Assembly: GCF_001522545.3 (NCBI RefSeq)
Contig: NC_031768.1
Coordinates: forward strand, 83,229,859 to 83,293,858
DNA length: 64,000 nt
Direction: 5' to 3'
Source of the DNA: Parus major
Lineage: Eukaryota > Chordata > Aves > Passeriformes > Paridae
A program made the position numbers and the translations under genes. The number at the start of each line of letters is the position of its first letter. Within the stretch, counting starts at the first letter, position 1. Shown here in pieces: positions 20,131 to 32,551 of the stretch. The notes under the pieces were generated by a model. That model was not told the origin of the DNA and searched no databases. It worked only from the letters and a program-made list of their open reading frames with translations.

Positions 20131-22782
20131 GGCTATTTTTACTTCAAAGAGGCTATTTATGTCATGGGAAGAGACCTTCAGACAAACTAATTAGAGAAGC
20201 TTCCCACTGAGTCATGAGGTACAGGACTTCCCTCCTTTCTGAACTCTGTCTCAGAAAGGAGTCTGGGTGTGGCTGGATCCAGTCTTAGCCCCAGACTTTG
20301 TTAATGGCTTTGGTCTGAAGGATCGGTGTAATTGGAACTTTGTGGGACTTTGATCAAGAATGGCAACCCAAATATATTTGTATAAATAGTTAATTATTTG
20401 TAGAAATTGATTATGATAATTGTCTAGCTAAAAGATCTTAATCAGAAATATTCAGTACACAGTACACAGTACAGGCAGTTATAACTACTAATATAGTGCA
20501 CTATTTTTGAAGTGGTATTGAAGCAATTATATTAAAGCTATAAAAACAATTATTAAATAGAAATTGATGGTATTCCCCCATACCAAGGGCTGTGTGCAAA
20601 TATCTTTTACTCAGCCTTAAGGAGGAACCTTGAGGGGCATCCCTACTCAAGGGAGAGATCTCCACACACACTCCAAGAAGTGGCTGATTAGAAGATATTA
20701 GCAATTAAAAGTGAGGTGACACTTTTATTGTATAAAGTGGTTGACTGCCAGTCATGCATCTCCAGGCCAGCTGTGTCAGCTCAGTAGCTATAGATAGGTT
20801 ATCACCACTGTCACTTGTTGGTTCCTTTATGAGGTGCTTTGTCTGGAACATCCTCACTGGTGCCAGTTTCTGTCAGGAAACCTTGTCCTTCCACAGGATG
20901 TTTAACTTTGGAGTTGATTAGTCAGGTTGGTTGCAGCATTTTTCAACAGCAAGATCAGCTTCACCCCCATTCTCCATCCATTATTGATGGCTTTGCAAAC
21001 AGGGTGTTGTGAGTGTTGTTTTAGCCCCACAGCAAGAGCTATGTTAAGGAAGATTTTTTCCTTTAAAGTTCCCCAAAAATTTCTGTCTGGTATTGTGGAC
21101 TGTAATCTTCATTATCCTCTCAATATGTCAATTATACAGGTGATCAGATTTGCTTAAACCTTAATTAAGCACTTGTTACTTCTCCTAGGTTAAATGCAGA
21201 CCAGTCCTATTACAGTTATTATAGCAATGGTAAACCTTGTTAATAATTTGAAATCTCTTCTATTTTTTTTTTTGCAAGAACAGGGAGATCTCACTGATTA
21301 AACATCAGCACATTTATGTCACTTTAATTGCAGCACCACACTCTTGGCCTGGGATTTAGCTCTGGATTGTAGACATCTAGGAGCAGGTGTTGAACTAGAC
21401 ACCTAATTCAGTTTTCTAGCTAATTGGGAGCTAGTTAATGCAGTCAGTGGAGCCTAGCTGAGTGCATCTGTATCAGAGTGAGTTGAGCAATTCTCTAGAC
21501 TCTTTTCATTGTGTTGGTTACCACTGAGTGTAATGAGAAATTAGCAGTCCATGTCCCCTGTAGGTATTATTAGTAATATAAGCAATAATTATATATATTA
21601 TTATATAGGCATATATTGAGACGTCCAAATTTAAGTCTGGAGTCTGGAGTCTGCAGTTGGGTCTACACTTAATGACCTGACTGGCTTATCTCTTGGAAAG
21701 TCAAATATTTTATCTGAGCTGCTGGATAATTTGCAATGAAAATATCTCCTAATCATGCTGTGATCCAGAAAATGCAGACATAATTTTGTATTTTATAAAA
21801 AAGCACAAAAAAAGACACCAACAGCTTTTACCATGTTAAGGCTTTACTAATTTATTCTGTTATTTCAACTACCAAGGTAGTGGGTTAGGTCTAAGACATG
21901 GGCTCATGGAGAATGAGGTTTAATGGATTTGCTCTGAACTTGTCTGTCTGTGCCCAGCACCAGCCTTTTGTTTCACAGTTTCTAAGTCTCCACAAACCTG
22001 TTTCTTAAGGGAACTGTCCTGAGAAAGGAACACTAAGCCACAGGGGCAAAAACTCACCAAAAACATTTGAATGTCAAATAACCTGAGTTAAAGCCTAAAC
22101 AGAACCTTTAGGAAGGGAAATCTCATTTTAGAGTAAGCACAGTCCAAATCATTCTACATGCTCAGCATCATATGGAACAACAACAAAAAAAAAGCCCAGC
22201 TGTCAGCAGTGAGTTTAGTGGGGGAGAGAAATGCTATGAAACAAGAGCCTGAAGCCCTTTTGCAGTCACATGTACGACATGGAAACAGAGTATGTTTCTG
22301 GTGTAATGGATGTCTTTTCTCTTGTTTTCTTCTCTGTTTTCCTCTCACACATCTGTAACATTTTTAGGTAGGTATCTTATCAATTTCTACAGATCCTGAG
22401 CTGTTCTGAAAAATCTTTGTCACTGCTCTCACATACCACAACATTTACCATGATCGTTCACCTCTTGCGCTTTAGATTGACTCATACCCCACTCTTTTCA
22501 CCTTTTTCCTTTTTTTCCCTCAGTTTTCAGACTGCTAAGATCTCATTTTTGTTAATATTGGATTAGAGTGTATATAAATCACACATTCTCTGTTAACTGA
22601 ATAAAGTGTTCTTTCCAGTTCCTTGTCTAGCAGTGCTTCAACCAGATCATTTGGGAGTCTCTGGCATTACCAAGTGGAACCTAAGAAGCACAGAGGCTGT
22701 TTTGCCTTTTGTTTTTTTCTGGGCTCACTGAGATTTGTTCATTGGCAGGAACTGCTGTGGAAAGTTACCTCTGAACCGCTAT

Positions 22783-22858
22783 GCAGAAAGCCAGGGAGAA
22801 AGCCTGGACCTTTACTCCTCTCACTGCAAAACTTCTAGCTTTCTCCCAGGCTCTCTGC
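22783..22858. repeat. Inverted repeat: 21-bp stem, 34-nt loop
   Basis: The arm 22783-22803 (starting GCAGAAAGCC) pairs with 22838-22858 (ending CTCTCTGC) at 19 of 21 positions; the two mismatches are A/C and A/A. The loop is 34 nt. The flanks do not extend the pairing. A stem of this size is unusual in the window and could fold in RNA or single-stranded DNA. It is near the lower limit for a microRNA precursor, and I see no further evidence for one. The small open frames on both strands here (22765-22962 minus, 22781-22984 plus) mirror the symmetry of the sequence. Confidence 0.6.
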
Positions 22859-23614
22859 TGTGCTCCAATTAACTCCACACAAAAAAGTCTCATCTGGAGG
22901 GAGCTACTTATGAGCAGTGTGGACTCAAGCCAGTCAGAGTTGTTTGGTCCCACGGTACCCATTATTCAGCAATACAAGTTTTGATCTCAAAATTCTGGTT
23001 AGGCCAGCATATTGCCTATATTACTCTACTGATCCAATTTCCTGAGCAAAGAAACCCTGGATTTTGGATCAGTTTATTCTAAACTGAATAATACATAGTT
23101 TTATTTCTATGAATTATGAAGATATTATCCTACTTCCTACTGTTAGAGAACACCACACCAGTTTCTTAACCATTTTTCTTCTTTCATAGATGACAAATAA
23201 AAATCACGTAGCTAATTGTGTAAGCATGGAGAAAGTAGCCTGAGTGTCCTAAACAAAATATAATGTGGATCACATGCAAAAAGAACATGTGTGTAACAAT
23301 AATCAAAAGAGAAATATGCAGGTGAGAAGTTAGGATATATTTCTGGTCTAGAACTAATGTGGTGTTTGTGCATCTACCTGACTCTGGCAGCATCCAAAAG
23401 GTGAGAAATTCAACACTTGAACGAAGAAACTTTGTGCAAGGAGGAGGTATAAAGATTTTAATTTGCCTTAGAATTCTTGTCTACGATGAATTTTGACACT
23501 CTTTAGGTAGATTAAGATTATTCATTATGTATATTTCTTATTATTTTTTATTTTAATAAGTTTATTCATCACATATACTATGCAGTTGTTAGCATTCAGG
23601 AACACACATAATCA

Positions 23615-24040
23615 TGCAATGATTATATGAAGGTGCTTTATTGAAGAGCTCTGGGTGTCAGGGCTACACAAACCCAGATCTGACTCCTCTTGGTTCTGAG
23701 TTAAATCTTGTTTTTATACTCTATCATTATATAACTTACATATTAATTATTAAACTTACACTGTTCCATTGTATGCATTGTTTTTACCCAAGCATGGATT
23801 TCTCGTGATCCCACTCAACCCCCTAACATTGTTCCTCATGTTCTTTAAACAATAATTATATTTAATCACATCTAACAATTGTATCATTTATCATATACTG
23901 ATTACACAGGCGCAGTTTCACCTGATCTTTAGCAAGCACAAGGACTAACATTTCCCAGGGCCTACTTTTACCAGGGCTTTCCAAACTTAACTTTCTAAGT
24001 CCCCAAATATTCTATGATTTTAAAACCTTTTACTATCACA
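23615..24040 (-). mobile_element. Solo LTR of an endogenous retrovirus, antisense (ERVL-like)
   Basis: On the minus strand the block begins at 24040 with TGTGATAGTAAAAGG, a normal LTR start. It carries a TATA-like AGTATAAAAA (complement of 23711-23720) and, about 75 bp further on, AATAAAGCACC (complement of 23634-23642), followed by a short U5 ending near 23615-23620. Order and spacing of start, TATA box and polyadenylation signal fit an avian LTR. No internal coding region, primer binding site or second LTR is seen nearby, so it would be a solo LTR. I could not find matching target duplications, so the 3' end is approximate. Confidence 0.65.
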
Positions 24041-24751
24041 GTCATCATACATATCATATTAATTTCATATTCATATTTGGTCTGACTTCTTACACATCTG
24101 AGATATCCTATGCATCAGTACATATGCTTGTGAGAAAGAAAAAGATAGTAAAGAAGAGTTAAAATCTTTCTTTAACAAACTTTAAATTTTTAAGTAACAT
24201 ATTGGAACTACCAATTTAAAAGAATATGGATGGAAGAAACAAAATAAAAAAGGTAAAGAAATGATAAAGATTTTGTTTCTATTTAATGCAGAGAAAAAAC
24301 TACACTTTTTTAACTAACTCTGTGTATGTATGCCAGTTTTGGATTACTATATTTAGTTTTTACTTGATCCAAAGCAGTATATAATTTTAATGAAATTTTG
24401 GATTACTAAGTATCAAGAAAAGATTCTAAAGTTTGACTGCATAGGTATCAAAGTATTTAATTTTTTTTATTATTTTTTTTCTTTTGCATGAATTTCTCCT
24501 TTCCCTTAAGATAGTCTAAGCCAGAAATAATTCTATTGGAATCAGCAGAGTTAAAATTCATGTAAGACCAGAACAGCACTAGGAAAACAAAATGCACTTG
24601 AAGTTCAGGCATGTTTATGTCTGAATTTTCCACTTTTCTAATCATAATAGAAGAATCTGAGCCTCTGAGCCAGAGTTGAATTTCCACTATGTTTCATATG
24701 GGAAAGGATATCTGCACTGGGAATATTGTCCAAACCCATGATTAGTTTTGG

Positions 24752-24769
24752 TTTTTTTTAAAAAAAAAA
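24752..24769. repeat. T8/A10 junction
   Basis: Eight T followed directly by ten A, a perfect small palindrome of homopolymers. Such tracts are stiff and prone to slippage. No function is claimed. Confidence 0.9.
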
Positions 24770-27499
24770 GCAATGCAGACAGAAAACAGATGTTAACTGC
24801 TGTGAGAGAAAAGTGATTGGCAGAGAAGAGAAAGTGAAAAATTGATGTTTAAGCAGAAAGTGCCTTTAATTGAAAATGGCAATACCACAGTGAGAGAGGG
24901 AAGTGATGTTGAAACGTAAAGCATAGCTCAAAAGAAGCATTTAGGCTGTATTTCCAAGCTGGGAGTTCCTGTATTTTGAGGATATTTTGCATATCCTGCA
25001 CGTAGCTAATAATGTGCTGAAATGTCAGACTTGTGTTTCATCTTCTCGTTACCTGCAATTGCCTTTGCATGGCGGAGGACTACACAGAATTACCATGGAA
25101 ATACCTCACTTATCTTGGAAGTTATTTTTCACACAAATTTTCCTTTAGGGAAAAAGCTGTGTTAGTGATTATAAGTTCCCTTAAAGAGGCATCATTTCCC
25201 CCCTGAATCCAGTATTCATAGTTTAATGAAGTTAGAACAGTCATTCCCAGCTAAGATGCCTCACATGCCAAATTTTATCTCTCTCTGCAGAAAGAAATTT
25301 AACACCAGTCATTCTTTACAGGGCGGTTTTGCATTTTCTTACAGTTCTCCCAGTGCTGAAGGATGCAGTGATTGATGCAGTGGGATAAGCCCAAAAGCTG
25401 TAAATCAGGATGAAAGCAGGAAGAGATGGAACAGGGCAGTGAGATGCACTACAAACCAGCCAACCAAGGCTTTATTTCTGCTGCATCATCACTGAGAAAA
25501 ATGACACTGTAAATGAAACTGAGACACCTAAAGAAAATGAATGGAATTTCAGGGTTGAATTTTTATTCTCTTTTTTGGCTCCATACCAACTAGGTCTAAC
25601 ATTATTTGACAGAAGGACAAAACACCAAAACATTTAAGTAAAGCAGCATTAATTCCTGTTCACTACAGGAATAAATTATCTGAATTAGTAAGACATACTT
25701 AAAACTAAACACAGCCTAAAGTTGGTCAGGATTTTGTTCCTAAGCAGTGAAGCATGCACATTGAAAGCAGTCCTTTACCTTAAGCTGACAAGCTATTACT
25801 GAATAGTAATAATAGTTACCATGTATTTCCTTTGTTCCTTTTCAATTAAGCAGGAAAATGTTGTGCTAAGCATAATGTGTTTGAGTTGTACATGTCCCAT
25901 TTCTAATGGTATTGAAGTTTAAACCTACTTTATCTGGATGTGCCGTGGCTTCATTAGGATCTGTATATTATTTGAGATCTGTGGATCAAAGTAATGCAAC
26001 CACTGTCTCTCCTGGGTAAGAGATAGCAGATTTCATCCATTACCCACCTCAGATCACAAAAGGGTGCAATGTTTGAAGGAGCAGAGTAAAATCCACCTTC
26101 CTGAAAGTGCCATCCCTAGAGCAAACAGCTGCACAGGCAGTGTGCAGAGAGGCTGCACAAAGAACATTTTTGAGCATTTACCTTACATGCACACCCACTG
26201 CCATGGTGGTGGAGCTGTATTGGTTCTGCGGGGCTTGGCTCACGTTCTACAAAGTGCAAGAGACAGCACAGCAATCGAGCTTATATTTACTGTATGACAA
26301 AAAAAATATGTTTTTCTGACAGAAATTACAAGGCTGATCTCATCCTTATTAAACAACATGGTAAAAAAAATAGTCTTCATAATACGGACACTCTTAAAAA
26401 AATCAAGAAAGAATATTATTTCCTAAATTCTGTATCAAGTTCTATAAGTGACAGCTTCTAAATCCTGCTCTGCACTGCTGGAAGTTGTTTACTCTCTCTG
26501 AGAAATGGCTTTTCAGCCCTCCTTGGTAAATGGCAGCTTTAAAGAAGTGGGCAGAGGATCCTGTGGGTAGCATGATACACGTGATCTTAGAAGTAGGAGG
26601 GCTCCCCCATCTTACTGATAGTAGGATTTGGATGAACACTTATTCCCTTGGCCTGTGAATGAATCAACACTTTTCATTATTGCCACAATGTCCTAAAACT
26701 TTGAAGAGTAATAATAGCTTAATTTAAGGGACAAATGAAAATACACAAAGAAGTAGTTACCTCAATTGTACCATTCCTGGTTGTGGCTAATTACTGGTAA
26801 TCTGAGAGCTGAGAGTAAACAAAATTAAATTTTCTGCTTGTAGTTGTAAACCCAGTAGAATTTTAGGTAGGAGGAAAAAAAAATTGGTGAGTCAATTTAA
26901 GCATGAACATATGAAGATCCTCATTAAAATGGAAATAGGGGAACATACTGCCAGAAGTATAAAACAAAACCTGTTCCTTACTTTATTATTGCTTAGCATC
27001 CAGCTGATCATGTCTTCTAATCAGTGGGAAATTCTTGCAATGTTTTGATATTTAAAATTCCCTTTTCTCTAATTTTTGAGGTCACTATTGCAACATAATA
27101 AGTTGCCAAAATGGCTTTTAAGTATTTTTTCCTCCATGTATGCACTCATATGTACACTGCTGTATCCTCTCACCTCTGTTGATCATCTCCTTATCAATAT
27201 CCTGATTTATTCTGTTGTAAGGTGGTCACCTGTGCTTTCCTAACCAGGGAAATCTTAATTCCAGTGGAGACCTAGAAGTATCCTGAGCAGATTCAAACAA
27301 ATCACATGGAGATGGAAAGAGCCCACAGAAAGCAGACAAGTTGCAACTTCTGCAGTCACTGTCTTTACGTTGTTTGTTTTCAGGTTTCTGTCATATAATT
27401 TCCTTCAGATTATTTCCTTCAAAGTATTTATTTTCTCCCCTTTTTACTGGGGGAAAAAATTGCATCAGTTTCTGCTGCCCACCTCTTGCCTGTCTCCAG

Positions 27500-27575
27500 C
27501 CTGGTTCCAGTGTTGCTGGTCCAGCAGTCTGGGGAGACATGGTGAATGACATCTGGGAGCCCCTGTGGCTGCAGA
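27500..27575 (+). other. Candidate 76-bp exon (splice-site signature only)
   Basis: Directly before 27500 is a pyrimidine-rich run of about 29 bases (27471-27497) ending in CAG, a strong 3' splice site pattern. At 27575 the sequence reads CAGA|GTAAGTG, a strong 5' splice site. Only one of the three frames is open through the segment, coding for about 25 residues rich in Trp, Pro, Gly and Val with no family I recognise. The length is not a multiple of three. The islet is richer in G and C than its surroundings. It could be an exon of a long non-coding RNA, a coding exon of a gene whose other exons are far away, or a chance match; I have no partner exon to support it. Confidence 0.25.
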
Positions 27576-30500
27576 GTAAGTGATGCTTAGAGCAGCACCC
27601 ACAGCACCACAGCCCTGGCTGCTTTGATTGCAGCTTCCTGGTGATTTATTTTGCATATTTTCCTCCCAAGTGCACACTGATCACTCTCTTTTATTGGCAT
27701 TTTGGAGAGAAATCTCTCCATAGTTCCCTCAGACAGGACAGGATGGGCGCAGCACTTGTACATCTTTCATTGTTTCATTGCACTTTGGGTTCTCTAAAAT
27801 CGAGTATTTTGACTGAAGTTTTGCCTGCTCTACATTGTGTCCTTTTAGAAATGCTTCTCATCTTTGGATGTAAGTTGAAGTAACTGATTATGTGATTATG
27901 GTTAAAGCTTGGGTTTATAAGGAAACCAGTGTTGAATTGTTATTGTAGTTGAACTACTGTAGTAGAACCACTAATATCTCTGAGAGATGTTGTGGTCCCT
28001 AAATATAATCTGCACATTGTTTGCCTTTTTCTGTTTTATTTTAGTTTTCCTATGCGACACATTTTTTTGATTGAAAACTTCATAATTTTTGATGCTTTTG
28101 GTTGGGGAACTCAACCAAGTAATATTTGTTCCTTGGTCTTCACCCACATTTTTTCAAATCTCATTTTAGCATCATTTTCTATTGTTTAATTCAGGTCTGA
28201 TCCCCAAATAAGGTAGTGAGAAACATGAACTATTTGAGGCTGAGGCTCAAAGGGGCCCATATATCAGGGAACTGGGGAAGAACCTTGGACTAGTTCTGTA
28301 AGTTCCTGATGGAGCAACCAGAAAAGGTTTCATGCCTCTGGGTGGAGTTAGAGACACTGAGAAGTGAGCAAGGAGCTGCTTCAGGCTGTTCAAGGAGAAA
28401 TCCCGTTGCCTTTGATGTTTTGCTCTGAAATAAACACAGGATGGTTAAAGCTGAGGGCAAGGGCTGTGCACAGATGTAGAAGTACGCTGGCAAGTGCAAA
28501 GATTTCAGTTTGAGTATATTGGAGTGCTTACAGTTTTCCACTTCAAAATACATTCGGGGTTTTTTTTTATTTGGATTTTTGGTTGGTTGTTTTTTGAGGT
28601 GGTGGGTTTTCCATTTCTCCAGTTTTACTTTGTGTTTAAGTATGCAATGAGAAGAGGTAAAAATCTGAGTGGAGAATTAAATCTGAGCTTTATTTAATAA
28701 AACACATCTACTCTTATTTGCAGTACTCATACAATGGAATTCAAGAAGGTTTTGAACTATTTAGACCTTCAAAAAACAAAAAATCCAAACTGCAGAGCTC
28801 TTGCTTTGCTTTTCTCCTTTACACTCACATCAAAAGGGAATCTGATTCTTCTCCCTTTTGCATCCTAACCATATGTGAGCCTTTGTAGCAGCTGCATACT
28901 GATTACAGCATTTTCTTTGCCCTATCTTCATGGTCTTTGTCCCTTCATCAAGTTTTGATAGTTAGTTTATATCAAGTTCTAGCTACTCTGCTAAGGAATG
29001 TTTTTGATTACCTGAGCATGTGAATTATTCCCACTCTATGCAATGGGTTTCAAAAGAAAAAAAAAAAGTAAAAAATATTCAAAATAACAACTTTATTGAT
29101 GTCATGTTATTATTTGATATTTTTCTTTATTGTGGACACAATTAATTGTTTCTTTATGCTTCTTTCTTCACTTTTTTGGTTCTATTTTCTAGTTCATATG
29201 TCACATAGATAGTTTTTAATCTATCTTTAGTAATGTCCCTAACTGTTTACTGAACATGATTGTCTCCTGTTAATGCCTCAAGGTTCCAGTTTTGACTTTA
29301 AAGATTGTACTCTCTCCTCCTTACTCTATAACACCCCTCAATGCTATGACAGTAGATTTGCCACTAAAACATATATTTTTTTCACCTTTTAAAATCTCTT
29401 TCCATTGTTCTTTAACATCAAAGTCTGGTCAGGGAACATCTAAAATTTGATTCTGTTTTCTGTTTTCATCCTGAACTGGTTTTGTCCTTATGCTTCCCAT
29501 GCTCTCACTCCTCTTCTGCACATCCTCTGCCATGCACCTCACTTGGAATCACAGCAAACACTCTGAAGAGCCCCAAGTTCTCAAAACAATATCTTGCTTG
29601 ACTGCTATTCCTTGCCTCAACTTCTGTTTCCATCAATTGAAACAGAGAGTATAAGATGGCTTTTTCTGAATTGACCAATTAAGTTAATTGATTAGCAAAC
29701 ACAGTTCATACACTGATATATTACTTAAACTATTCTCTAAAAAACAAAGGCACCTTTGTATTGCCACAAGTATTGTATTCCTCTAGAGAGTCCAGGAGTT
29801 GCTCTCAGTTCTGTATTGTACATGTAACATTAGATCAAATGACTATAACAGTTTTATTTTCTGAGAACCAGCATTGCATTAATTGATGTTTCTTTTATAG
29901 CTGTCAGGAAGAGAATATTTTATTAATCTATTGATTTGGTAGGAAAGCAATATCTTCTCTTTGTTTATTAATTACTCTTGAAAAGGGTAATAAACTCTCA
30001 TTTTTCACTGCTCCATTGCTGAAAAGCATTTTAGAAAGAATTACTCAAAATTTCCAGAGTGAAAAATTGTAATGGAAAGAAGTTCAAGCAAATTTCTGAA
30101 GAATTCTCCAATCAGAAAACTAGAGTAACACTGAGATTTATTAAAAGAATAAGGAAATTATATTAAGCTGGTAGCTAAATACACATATATTTACTTTCAT
30201 TTAGGAAGAGCATTTGCTGAGATAGTAGGAAGGCTTGAAGGAAGGGAACGTGATTTAGAGCTATGGCAACAAGGGTCAAAAGGACTGACCAAGAAATCAG
30301 AATTCAGCTTCAGCCTGGCAACCTGTGTCTGCCACCAGTAGCGAAGTGACATCAGCAGGTGGGAGGAAGAGGAGGTGGAAAGATGGGGGCCAGACTTCCT
30401 CTCTGCATGTTGTGCATGTAATTTTGTGGAAAATAATTTCAGCTCTGTTTTGTTGCAATCACTACAATCTTCCCCTGTGGCCACTGGTGGTGTATCCTCA

Positions 30501-31566
30501 TCCTTCTCTTGTTTTTTTGCCCTTTTCTTGCTTGTCCCCTGAGAAGAGACATCCTTTCTCCTTTTGTTCAGTTTCTGATGTGATCTACTGTTAGGGATTT
30601 CATATGGTAGAGATGTTCAACTAATTGTTTTTTTAACCCCAGGGGACAACCTACAGAAAAATTCTCTTTGAAGGGGTCACACATCTTATTAAACACATAC
30701 ATGCATCTGTATTAAATGCACATTTAACCAAACTGCCAGAAGTAAGCAGCAGAAACACAAGACAAAATCAACACAAATAACTACAGCGAGTTCTACAATT
30801 ATTCCAGTTCCTCCCAGCTGTGAGACAGCTTGCTCTAATCACAGGAAGGCCATCAGTCCCAATCCACACTCCAGCAGATAGCAGAGAGTGTGCACCTCCA
30901 GGTCTCATAGTGATTTTTTTGGTATCTAGTAGGTCATGAACATCAAATGAAGATTTTTCCACTGCCAAGGCATTAGGCAAACCTCTCTTCCATAAGGGTT
31001 CCCCGGAGGGCAGTAAGGCAAGCTCACCTGGCAACAGTTAGATGATTTTGTTGGAAAACAGACATACCACAAGTTGAAATCCCCAAGAAATCTAATCTTT
31101 GTAAGCTCTGCCATTCACAGAGACAAATCTTGAAAATACAGCTGCCCTGGGGTGACTCCCTAAACCACGACAACAATATGAAAGTTGTTAAATTTAAAAC
31201 TTCTCCAAGTTTGAATTGCCTTGCTGGCTGGAAGAAAGGAAGAAGAAAATGACCACTTTTGTCTACCTCAATTTGCTGTGCTTCCTATTCTTATGGTGTA
31301 TGACAGCCCTTCCTTTGCCTCCCTCTGGGGTATTTCTTTAAAAAAGAACCTTCCCACAAGAGCATAGTGATTAAATCCTACAACTCTGTCACATATGATG
31401 AAAATGGGAGAGCTGAGAATTGAGCTGGGTCAATCAAGCTCAGGTCCTACACTTTCCAAGGCAAATTTAAAAGGGAATATAACAGGTTTTTTTTGAGAAC
31501 GAAGTTGGCAACTGCATTTCAATTGGGAATTTTCTGTTGTATGTTTTTCCTCTTCTCCTTCTTCTT

Positions 31567-31594
31567 GTGCATGTGTGTGTATGTGTGTATGTGC
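31567..31594. repeat. (TG)n-like short microsatellite
   Basis: About 28 bases of TG with A interruptions (GTGCATGTGTGTGTATGTGT and on). It is short and interrupted, so it is probably only weakly variable. Confidence 0.85.
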
Positions 31595-32161
31595 TTTTTA
31601 GTTCTATGTGGGATTTCTGTCTCTTTCTTGAAATCATTCCCAGGAACATGTTTGCAAAAAATACTTGAGTGATTTTGACTTGTGACAGTGTCCTTTAAAT
31701 TTGCACTGGTAATCAGCTAAAATGGAAGATACAGCATCTCTAGCAGGTGTCTGGTTTCAGTCATTTTGTGAAGCATGTGTCATGGGATGGTCAAAAAATG
31801 CACAGACTTGTGTGCCAGCTTTTGGGATGTCTGTGTTGAATGATTTCCAAATATAAAATAATGATATAGAAAAGAATATAGGTTTCTGCTGTAATGAGCC
31901 TCATTTATGGCTTTCTCTAACACAGTCTACCCAAGTGAATAAGTACAAATATGCTCTCGAATACTGTGCATGTTCCCAGGCTTAGAAAGTAGAAGCATGG
32001 CATCTCTATGAGATGCCACCTCTTGTCAGCCAAATGCTGCATTGTGCTGTTCTGCCCTACCTCTGAAGGACACAAATAAAATCTACCTCGATGTCACTGA
32101 GAGTCTCCCCCATTTATCACAAATGAGGGACAAGTTAGGGTAACACATCTCATTGTAACAA

Positions 32162-32444
32162 CGTGTTGGGTCAGTCTCTTCTTACAGATAACAACTGACA
32201 AGATGAGAAGAATGACCTCAAGTACTGTCATGGAAGATTTCTATTAAGAAAAATTTCTCCACTGAGAGGGTGAGACATTGGAGCAGGTTGTCCAGGGAAG
32301 TGGTGGTATCACCATCCCTGGAAGTGCTCTAAAGGTGTGTGGAAATTGTACCTGGGGACACAGTATATTGGTGAACATGGGTAACAGTTGGACATGATGA
32401 TCTTAGAGGTCTTTTTCAATAAAAATGATTCTGTGGTTCTACGG
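32162..32444 (+). mobile_element. CR1 LINE 3' end, 5'-truncated
   Basis: Sense CR1 from the segment equivalent to 'GGTCTCTTCTCCCAGATAAC' (here GGGTCAGTCTCTTCTTACAG) through 'GACCTCAAG', 'AAAAATTTCTCCACTGAGAG', 'CCAGGGAAGTGGTGGTATCA', 'CCATCCCTGGAAGTG', 'GATGATCTTAGAGGTCTTTT' to the tail ATTCTGTGGTTCTACGG. The use of 'GTGGTGGTATCACCATCCCT' and 'GTTGGACATGATGATC' places it with a different CR1 subfamily from the copies at 998 and 17962. Its tail unit is mutated. Confidence 0.92.
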
Positions 32445-32519
32445 TCTGAGAGACAGACATACTTTAGTTGGGTTTTTTTGATCAGGAGGAGAATGGTAAA
32501 GAGATCTCCTGTTTATCAA

Positions 32520-32551
32520 GATCAGATCACAAGGTGATCAGATCACAGGTA
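32520..32551. repeat. 16-bp direct repeat (GATCAGATCACA)
   Basis: Two adjacent 16-base units share GATCAGATCACA followed by A-G variation. GATC is present four times in 32 bases. It is a recent-looking small duplication. Confidence 0.85.

Larger units (their letters stand above)
19122..23614. other. Non-coding DNA; possible old ERV-like blocks around 20.2-21.1 kb
   Basis: Mostly AT-rich DNA without genes. The blocks 20200-20360 and 20570-21110 are richer in G and C, and one carries an antisense polyadenylation-like word (TTTATT at 20724-20729, with TATACAATAAAAG on the minus strand), which recalls degraded LTR material. I found no termini or target duplications. Open frames of 60-76 codons here overlap one another on both strands. 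The TATACA array (20000-20130) and the hairpin at 22783-22858 are listed separately. Confidence 0.4.
24041..32161. other. Long non-coding stretch without recognised genes
   Basis: About 8 kb with no CR1 tail that I could see. It has a T8/A10 junction (24752-24769), A- and T-runs, a TG-rich microsatellite (31567-31594) and several short GC-richer islets (26060-26290, 27440-27630, 30300-30480, 30780-31030). Open frames are 60-95 codons and overlapping. The minus-strand frame 30926-31114 contains a Gly-Asp-Phe-Asn word reminiscent of LINE endonucleases, but the surrounding residues do not follow the family. The candidate exon 27500-27575 is listed separately. Confidence 0.45.

Noticed and set aside
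19923..20210. Tyr/Ile-rich frames on both strands
   Set aside because: Translations of the TATACA array.
30768..31114. Minus-strand frames with a Gly-Asp-Phe-Asn word, considered as a LINE endonuclease remnant
   Set aside because: The residues before and after do not follow the endonuclease family, and no other LINE block is next to it.
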